Shown piece after piece: positions 57,370 through 64,000 of a stretch of 64,000 nucleotides of DNA. Where the stretch lies: the NCBI GenBank assembly GCA_024036415.1, contig JAMWET010004090.1:1-64000 (forward strand), given 5' to 3'. Position 1 is the first letter of the stretch. Each line of letters begins with the position of its first letter. The DNA comes from Prochilodus magdalenae (lineage: Eukaryota; Chordata; Actinopteri; Characiformes; Prochilodontidae). Below the pieces are notes generated by a model. The model worked only from the letters and a program-made list of their open reading frames with translations. It was not told the origin of the DNA and made no database searches. The position numbers and the translations under genes were made by a program.

Positions 57370-57900
57370 ATTTAAAATGTATACAAGAGTACTCTTACCC
57401 AAGACCAAAAGGATAGACCTTCAAATCATGCATTGTTCATCCCTCGTTTCATATTTGGCCAATAATTTTTCACTATCCAGTTGCCTACATGCTAATGTAT
57501 CCTGGTATGCGGTCAGGTATCGCCTATTACGCATCTCCAGTTTCAGTCTATCACTTGGTTCTGAGATTTATCACCAGAGACCCCTATAACGAGTCGACCG
57601 GTCTACTCTGGCTGTACGTCGGAACACATGGCTTTTGTTCATTTATAAAGAGCTCATTGGCCAAATGCCACCATATATCACGTCTCTGCTGACTGTAAAT
57701 AACAGAAATGTTATTTACTCGTTATTAACTCCCTCACCCTTCAGGTGCCAAGAGCCTCCACTGATCTGGGAAAATCTGCTTACGCTGCACCAGCAAGCTA
57801 TTACAGGATAATCTAAAGCTCCGCTCGGCGGTGTCGCCAGACCGATCGCTACCCACCTCCACTCAGCCTGCCACTGCTTTATTCCAGCTTAGTTCTTTTT
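57370..57900 (+). mobile_element. LINE reverse transcriptase C-terminal fragment
   Basis: Near 57545-57690 it reads VYHLVLRFITRDPY, then after small shifts a FIKSSLAK-type piece. Near 57740-57790 it reads VPRASTDLGKSAY and AAPASYY. These match the C-terminal region of fish L2/Rex-type LINE proteins (usual form DSVYHSALRFITG...LFIYKALLGKLPPY...LGK.AFSYAAP..WN). Several frameshifts; no 5' part; inactive. Family assignment to L2 versus Rex is uncertain. Confidence 0.65.
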
Positions 57901-58230
57901 TAACTTGGGTATGTTTGAACAGCGTTGCTTTTATTTGACTTCTATTTAGTGTACTATTTTTTAAATATGTTTTATGTATTAGAATTTTGAATTTGGCCAG
58001 TTTTACTAGCATTTTAGTTATTTTTTTTTTACTGGTTTCTATAATTTACCTTCCATGGTGTTTTTTTTAAACGCTTTGTTGTCTATACTAGTACACAGCT
58101 GCAGTGCAAATGAAGGCAAACCCCAATGTACTGTACAATGTAGGTTATAGAAAGGCTGATTGAGTTATTGGTTGATTGACTGACTGATTGATTGGTTGGT
58201 TGATTGATTGATTGAATGATTGCTTGATTG
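57901..58230. repeat. T-rich flank and TTGA/GATT microsatellite
   Basis: T-rich up to about 58080. GATTGATTGATTG-type repeats with GGTT variants follow at 58158-58222. Confidence 0.7.
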
Positions 58231-58239
58231 TCGCCAACC

Positions 58240-58365
58240 ACCACTACTTCCTGATAGTTTTTCCTGGTGGTCTGTCCAGGATGTTTCCTGCCTTCTGCTG
58301 ATTGGATGTTGGGGTAAGCTCCAGCACCCCATAAACCAGAGGCATATACCCCTATAGAAGATGAG
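58240..58365 (+). mobile_element. DANA-like SINE 3' fragment
   Basis: Contains CTGTCCAGGATGTTTCCTGC, GATTGGATGTTGGGGTAAGC and TCCAGCACCCC. This is the same 3' part as in the two fuller copies at 58503 and 58811. Its head is missing. Confidence 0.6.
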
Positions 58366-58502
58366 TGTGTAAGTGTACATTGTGGTGACTTGTGCAAGCA
58401 CTGGCGTCTAGAAGCTTGAGGCCATGGCGGCCATACTAGGAGGATCATTGGAGGCATGAGCCATATGGAGAAAGGACTGTTCAAAGTGTCATTATGTCAT
58501 TG

Positions 58503-58795
58503 TGTGCGGTGGTGAGCACAGACCCCTCACAGCAAGAAGAGTGTGGGCTTGATTCCCGGCTGGGACATCCAGGGTCTTTTCTATCTGGAGTTTGCATGTT
58601 CTCTTCCTTTGTCCATGTGGGTTTCCTGCAGGGGTTCCTGTTTACTCCCATAGTCCAAACACATGCATCAGGTGGACTGGAGATGCTGAACTGTCCGCCT
58701 ACGTGTGAGTGAATGTGTCTGCCCTGTGAAGGACTGGTGGCCTGTCCAGGGTGTTTCCTGCTTTCTGCCCATTGAATGTTGGGATATCATTATAT
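58503..58795 (+). mobile_element. DANA-like tRNA-derived SINE
   Basis: The head GCGGTGGTGAGCAC (A-box region) is followed by CCTCACAGCAAGAAG and GGGCTTGATTCCCGGCTGGG (B-box region). The body TTTGCATGTTCTC and CCAAACACATGCATCAGGTG comes next. This is the classic order of the DANA SINE of otophysan fish. Confidence 0.8.
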
Positions 58796-58810
58796 ATATA
58801 TCATTGTCAG

Positions 58811-59140
58811 GAGCAGTATGGTGGTACGGTGGGGAGCACTGTCACCTCACAGCAAGAAGGGTCTGGGTTTGATTCCCAAATGGGACGTCCAGGGTCTTTT
58901 CTGTGTCAGGTTTGCATGTCCTTCTTGTGTCTGTGTGGGTTTCCTCCAGGAACCTCCAAACACATGCATCAGGTGGACTGGAGATGCTAAATTGCCCCCC
59001 ACCCCAGCTGTAAGTGAAGGTGTAGGCCTATAGATGGACTCGTCGCCTGTCCAAGGTGTTTCCTGCCCCCTCCAGCCATTGAATGTTGGGATAGGCTCCA
59101 GCACCATGCGACTAAGAAGGTTTAGAAGACGAATGAGTGA
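58811..59140 (+). mobile_element. DANA-like tRNA-derived SINE, second copy
   Basis: The head GTATGGTGGTACGGTGGGGAG and GCACTGTCACCTCACAGC, with B-box GGTTTGATTCC at 58865-58875, is followed by the same body and 3' part. The end has GAAGACGAATGAGTGA, the usual terminal motif. Confidence 0.85.
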
Positions 59141-60235
59141 AGCTCCTTTAGAAGCTTGGGGGCATGGCCTGCTTATGGCCATACTAAGAGGATCATGGGA
59201 GGCGTGTGCCCTATGGAGAAGGGGCTATTGAAGGTGTTTATTTCATTGTCAGTTAAAGAGATGTATTTTCATGGATGCTATTCTATGTCGCGTTTAGTGA
59301 GGGGTGTCCTGTACATGACCAGAGCCAGTACCTCTCCTCATGAGTTTGTAGGTCAACTGGTGGTTTTAGATGGTATATGAAATGACAGTATTGTCGTTGT
59401 AGAAGCTGGAGACCCCTGGTTCCCATCACCACCACTGTAAGGAAATCACATAAATGGGCATAATAAGTCAATTCCAGCATGATGTTCCTCCCACTGCGAC
59501 TTCCACAGTGGCTTTAAAGGCTACCACAGACCAATGCACCGAATCGCTCGATCCAGATGTGAGCTGAAAATGCAAATGCGTAAAAGCACATTAGTACATG
59601 TCGTAAGAGGTTACAGTTACCAGGACAGCCATATGGACAGTGCGGTGCCACGGACATGGCCCTAGAAACATCTCCATGGATACCCAATGTGTTTTTTTAT
59701 TCCTACTTTTGGAGAATAGAAAGGATTTGCCGAACCACAGGGAGAGACAAATGGAGAACAATGAAGTGGACTCAAACAGATTACGCGGCAGCGCTGTAAT
59801 TGGCTGAGTAAATAACACGTTTAGAGCCGTTGAGGAGCAGTTGGCCCGATAATGATCTTTTTTCTTGGGTCATTGTCCTCTGACGATGTTGTGTGGGCAG
59901 CCTGGAACATTGATTCAGTGGAACTCATTAAGCAGTTATTGGCTATAATAATAAGATAGTTGGAGAAGAACTTTGATATTTACAGTAGCTCATATATGCA
60001 CGCATAAGGAAGATGTACTGCCCATCAAAAGTTTGAGAGCAACTAGCTGCGATGCAAAACTAGCGTGGTGTCTGTGGTGGGCTTGCAAGACCATTTTTAG
60101 AGACTCGAGGTTGGCTTACACTTCTGGGGAGATGCACATGAAAGGTGTCCATGCACCTTGAAGACTATTGGTTCTATTGGTGGGGGTGGAATGGGATTCA
60201 GAACCAATAGCATTAAGCCCACTCAATGAAATGGA
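59141..60235. other. Non-coding; possible conserved island at 59750-59960
   Basis: No gene. ACCCCTGGTTCCCATCACCA near 59410 resembles TCCTGGTTCCTATCAGCACC near 11255, so an old repeat is likely there. The interval 59760-59930 has single-copy regulatory-like texture. Confidence 0.3.
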
Positions 60236-60238
60236 CAC

Positions 60239-60405
60239 ACACTAGGGGGGCAGTGAATGGAACGGTGGGCAGCCCTATCTGTGGCCCAGTTGGTGGTTAG
60301 GTACCTTGCTCAAGGGGCACCTCAGTTGTGTCCTGTCGGTTCAGGCAATCGAACCGTTGACCCTCTGGTTACAAGGCCGGTTCTATAACTTCCAGTCCAC
60401 AACTG
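60239..60405 (-). mobile_element. tRNA-derived SINE, same family as 24.9 kb
   Basis: On the minus strand it starts AGTTGTGGACTGGAAGTTAT and has AACGGTTCGATTGCC (B-box) and the body GAGGTGCCCCTTGAGCAAGG. It lacks the GGGATCAA 3' end. Confidence 0.7.
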
Positions 60406-60970
60406 GAAACATGAAAGGAATATTTGAAATGGTAAACTGGGTTATTATGGTCTGTTAGTGGGGAGTTCGAGCCATCAGCCAATAAACTGAATCTAGAAAG
60501 AAGATGGACACATCAATAAGACAGCTTAAGGTTTCTAAAGAAGGTGCAGCTGCTTGTAAGGCCTAGCCTACAAATCCCATTGACTTGAATACCATTGACA
60601 ATGGAGGATTCTGGGATATGGTATGACGAATTGAACACAGTCCTCCAAGCCAATTACTGATTTCTGTCCTCACTACAATGGACACTGTATCGACACAAAG
60701 GCCCTCAAACCAAAGCGATGGTTCATTCTGTGGCTCTTGGGACCAACACTACCTCTACGTATTGGTCCTGGAATGAAAACTTTGGGAACCCCTGGTGTAG
60801 GCGACTCCCTGAAACATCATGACACGGTTCCCTGCCTTCACCATTCAGCTCCTCAACACGCCTGAGAAGCTCCGTCCAGTGGATGGCAGAAAAACAAGCT
60901 CAGATCCGCGACCTTGGCAGGCTGGTCCGCATGGTAGGATGCACTTTGCTTCTCTTTCAGTCCTGCTCCT
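60406..60970. other. Non-coding, no recognised feature
   Basis: Single-copy-looking; short frames only. Confidence 0.45.
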
Positions 60971-60973
60971 GGG

Positions 60974-61207
60974 TCAGTACAGTCTTCTGGAGGAAAGGGC
61001 ATCCTGCAGGTCATGGAGCAGTGGCTTCTTCTTCTCCATCTCCCTGCTAGAGCTTACATAATGCATAACCTGCAGGGCTTTGTTACGCTTTCTTCGCAGC
61101 ACACCACTCTTGTATTTGCCAAAGCTCCTGATGCTCTGGGGAGGTGAAGGGAAGGTAGCTGCATCATATGAATGCTGCCCCAGATCACAGTGGCGGGGGG
61201 AATGGGC
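60974..61207 (-). other. Unidentified possible coding fragment (77 codons, no ATG start)
   Basis: A minus-strand frame open between stops reads SIRSFGKYKSGVLRRKRNKA and EMEKKKPLLHDLQDALSSRR. This composition looks more protein-like than the surrounding frames. On the same strand a pyrimidine-rich CTTCCCTTCACCTCCCCAG precedes SIRSFG (a possible splice acceptor), and ATTATGTAAGC follows 26 codons later (a possible donor). It may be an internal exon, a decayed pseudogene or chance. I cannot name it. Confidence 0.2.
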
Positions 61208-61985
61208 TCACAGTGTGAGATATACCCGAGACGGCACGGTACGCTGGATTTGCACGCGAAAACGTGCGTTGCAAGTGGGTTCTAACAATTGGTAGAACTT
61301 TTCAAAATCCAATTTAAATGGAAATGCAGATGTACACAATGTCATTCGGAATGGTTTGGTGTGAAAAGGTTCATTGTGGGGAAATCTTACTGACTCAAGC
61401 TTTCTTTATAGTGGCCATTACGAGATCCAGGCTTCGCAATGCCTACGGCACATTTTGTTTTACCACCCAGCAGTGAACCTACGCGTGTCCACACAGCTTA
61501 AATATGCGATGTTGATAATGGTAAAGTAGTGATAAATCTGAAAATGAAAGTTTTCCAGAAAAGGCCAAAGTCATGGAAAACGATATTTAATATTCCTTAA
61601 CTTGTACAATTTGAAGGATAACAGTTTTCCAGACTACTAAGGAGTCTTTGGCGTAGGCCCTGTCCTGAACCCAGCTCTTGAGGCATACACCGGATATGGA
61701 TGGTAGGGGTGAAGCCTACTCCCTGGACAACAAGGCCGGGGCCAACGTTGGCACCTGAAAGCAGCGAAACGTGAGTGTGAGTTGAATCCTTTCAAGGGAA
61801 GGTGGGGTATTGTGATTGGCCAGAGTACAGAATGAAGGTGTGGCGTAACGCTGGGGTCTTCCTGGCAGAATTAGCAGTAAAGCTTTCATTTTTCTTTGGG
61901 GGGCTATTTTCCTTCATAAGACCTGCATGTACTCTTTAGCCATAAATGGAGTAGCATAAGTAGCATAAGTAGGTGTTATGCCAGT
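61208..61985. other. Non-coding, no recognised feature
   Basis: Ordinary sequence; nothing supported. Confidence 0.45.
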
Positions 61986-61989
61986 CAAG

Positions 61990-62425
61990 CTTCCGTGATC
62001 TCCTTTCCACCACCATGGCTCTGAACTACGATTCCCATAATCCACCACCTCATGACATCATCACCGCGTCACCCAGTCATTGTCTAATTGTGCTCACCTG
62101 TTAGCAATCTCATGGCTTGTATATATAGTCCTATGTTGGCCTCTTCACTTTGTGAGGTATTCCAAGCGCTGTTGGATACTAATTGGTTGTCTTTGTATTT
62201 TTCCGGGTCCGGGTCCGGGTCCGGGTCCGGGTCCGGGTCCGTTTTGTTTACTTTGTCTCTTGGTACGTCCTTTCAACTTGGCTGCTGGGTTGTTTGCTCT
62301 GTTTGGTTTGCGACCCTGGGTTATATTCTGGTGGTCCACATCCTGGAATGGCCCTGGTTTTGCTACTGAGCTTATTGACCTGAACTTCTAATAAATATGG
62401 TCTCGCTTTTAGCTCTGCTCGTATC
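61990..62425 (+). mobile_element. LTR-like stretch (possible solo LTR)
   Basis: The order resembles fish Gypsy-type LTRs: CTTCCGTGATCTCC, CATGACATCATCACC, a TATATATAGTCC promoter-like word (about 62118), then CTTTGTGAGGTATTCC, and AATAAA (about 62391). No paired LTR, primer-binding site or gag/pol is seen. About 37 bp (62130-62166) recurs at 53150-53185. Confidence 0.45.
62202..62242. repeat. (TCCGGG)n hexanucleotide, about 6 units
   Basis: Pure TCCGGG repeats inside the LTR-like stretch. It is open in several frames, giving Gly-Pro, Ser-Gly or Arg-Val dipeptide runs. Confidence 0.95.
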
Positions 62426-62799
62426 GAGTAACATCTGTCAAAGTTTACGATGCCAAGTTTTAAATTCTCAGAAATATTTTGAAGCACAGCCTTGGGCATC
62501 ACGGTTATACGCATTGTATGTAGGCATCATTTACTAATTGGGCTGGACAACTATGAAGTAGAACTTGTAAAATCAAATTGAGCTGCTACCATGCAGTGGC
62601 GAAGTTCAATAGGAGACTGTAGCCCATCCGGTAATGCGCAGATTGTGTTAGTCATCCTCTGGCCTTTCATCAATGGTCATTTTCTGACCACAGAGTTGCC
62701 ACCCAAACAATAACAGGCCTACAGCAGTTCTATAGCCACAAACTGAGCAATGATGAGGGGTAGTGCAGTGTAGCAACAGATGGGCTGCAGTCTATGATT
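62426..62799. other. Non-coding, no recognised feature
   Basis: Nothing supported here. Confidence 0.5.
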
Positions 62800-63412
62800 G
62801 CATACATACAGATGGAGGTGTGGGGGGCAGTGTTGGGAAGGAAGATAAAGGTTACCAGGAGCAATAAATGATGATACATTATTATTATTATATTATTAGT
62901 AGTAGTGTTTCTCAGTATGGTGGCATTGGGCGGCCATGTTGGCTAACCCAACATGCCAGACGTCTCGGTATGGAGCTGTAGAGGCTCCTAATGGTGTCCT
63001 GTGATAATCCATCCCATGCAGCTGGAATATCCTCACACAGTTCCTGCAGATGGTGCGGTAGGGGTGGAAGTGGAGTGACACCAGGTCTTCTGGGCAAACC
63101 GTTCATCTTGGCACTGACCACAGTGCCTCCACACATGGATTTTGTTGGTCGTCTCCACCAGGACAAAAGCGGGAATCGTCATGCCCACCAGGCATGACAC
63201 CATTTCAGTCTTTGGCGACGTTGATGTGGTGTTAGGGGCCGTCACCAACGTCTGTCAATGCTGCTGCCACTAACAGGGTGACTCATGGAGGCATCACTAA
63301 CCACTGAATGTCCACGATCGTGGCTGTTGCGTCAGGCAGGTGCAACGATGAGGCCCATCCTCCCCACCAAGTTTCATTTGTGCCGCTTGATTCCATCTGG
63401 GTACAACTGTTC
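62800..63412 (-). mobile_element. Tc1-derived non-autonomous element, family A, copy 5
   Basis: On the minus strand it ends like the other copies (ACAGTTGTACCCAGATGG at the 63412 side). The C-terminal remnant near 62930-63060 reads HHLQELCEDIPAAWDGLSQD and LYSSIPRRLACWVSQHGR, the best-preserved C-terminus of the family. The central deletion falls near 63088-63110. Confidence 0.8.
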
Positions 63413-64000
63413 TTCCGTTGCTAGTGTGTGTATATAGGGAGAGTAGCTATACGTTGTGTCTTAGGAATTGGCCAATGGGTGGAAGTACACGCTAGGGGTT
63501 TCTACCAAAGTGCACTGAGAGTGTAGTAATATCCCACATCTGTTAGTATGAGTAGTACAGTGGGTGGTGTACCGGTGTTTGTTCTCCAAAGTACCTTGGA
63601 GAAGTGTTCTTTTCATTATTTCAGGAAGTGCGGCGGGAGTTCAAATTGAAAGCCTGTTGATTTAAATTGAGACGGAAATTCTTTCATTAGCGCCCCTGCC
63701 CTCTCCGATGTAATTCAAACACTAAAGTAATCAAACGGAGCAATCATGAGAAACAAGTGTTAAAACAATTCCCCAAATTTTGCCCAAAATTCCCCTTAAA
63801 AATTGTACTATTAGTTTCCTCTTTATGTTCACGGAAAAAGGCTCCAACACCGGGCACTCCAATTGTGCCAGCACCGGAATATAAGCTGATATTATACCCC
63901 TGCTGTGCATCATAAGCTTGAGTCCAGAGAAGCTGGTAGGCGTTGTTGGTAATTGGCCTCCACTGTGCATAGTAGAGTCATAACTTGTGCAGTATTTGTG
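63413..64000. other. Non-coding; possible conserved island at 63600-63740
   Basis: TTGATTTAAATTGAGACGG, TTTCATTAGCGCCCCTG and GATGTAATTCAAACACTAAAG are single-copy AT-rich words in balanced sequence. No gene. Confidence 0.3.

Noticed and set aside
62145..62391. Gly-Pro/Ser-Gly/Arg-Val dipeptide-repeat frames
   Set aside because: Six TCCGGG units are open in all frames; they lie in an LTR-like stretch with no coding support.

Overview
The window looks like intergenic or intronic DNA from a ray-finned fish, and I found no host protein-coding gene that I can name. The evidence is the mix of repeats: Sleeping Beauty-type Tc1/mariner transposons, DANA-like tRNA-derived SINEs, L2/Rex-like LINE 3' fragments, SINEs that share the LINE 3' tail, and very abundant microsatellites and minisatellites. 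An otophysan such as a characiform or catfish is my best guess, but the sequence alone does not prove it. By my boundaries, roughly a quarter of the window is tandem repeat and a further large share is dispersed transposable-element sequence.

The only convincing intact protein gene is a 340-codon Tc1-family transposase at 54369-55391. It sits in a complete 1604-bp element (54003-55606) that landed in a TA microsatellite. Its two 207-bp inverted repeats look identical by eye. The DDE residues D153, D244 and E279 are present, as are a TATA-like box and a poly(A) signal. All other transposases here are broken: 5.0-5.8, 8.2-8.9, 11.2 and 36.2, 15.1, 23.2-24.0, 42.7-43.8 and 48.6-49.2 kb. Two non-autonomous families also derive from Tc1 elements. 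One has five copies (0.5-1.2, 6.9-7.6, 36.9-37.5, 52.0-53.4 and 62.8-63.4 kb), the other two (11.65-12.18 and 22.28-22.82 kb), and each family shares one internal deletion.

Layout: 0-11 kb holds Tc1 derivatives, hairpin repeats and a 493-bp tandem duplication. 11-18 kb holds a LINE, a MITE, a 154-bp satellite, a MITE carrying a 14-bp array, and a ~168-bp array with a LINE 3' end inside it. 18.2-20.7 kb is a ~45-bp minisatellite with a ~680-bp higher-order duplication. 22-26 kb is nested transposons and SINEs with a D-arm-deleted tRNA-Glu. 26.7-28.3 kb is a TTCTAR hexamer array. 30-33 kb holds TATAG pentamer arrays and a 72/73-bp minisatellite. 34-35, 44-46 and 47-48 kb are three arrays built on one ~55-bp monomer. 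38.1-39.0 kb is a ~41-bp array that looks grown from a transposon end, and 40.2-41.8 kb is a ~29-bp array. 50-53 kb holds long ATT/AGT microsatellites, one of them inside a Tc1 derivative. 57-60 kb holds a LINE fragment and a DANA-like SINE cluster. 62 kb has an LTR-like stretch.

Between the repeats are islands of single-copy sequence with AATTA/TAAT motifs (for example 9.6-9.9, 35.7-36.0, 42.1-42.6, 46.1-46.5 and 51.3-51.9 kb). They have the texture of conserved non-coding elements. This is a hunch from composition, not an alignment. I saw no CRISPR array, defence island, rRNA, or any sign of a previously undescribed multi-gene system. The most informative content is the evolutionary history of the repeats.
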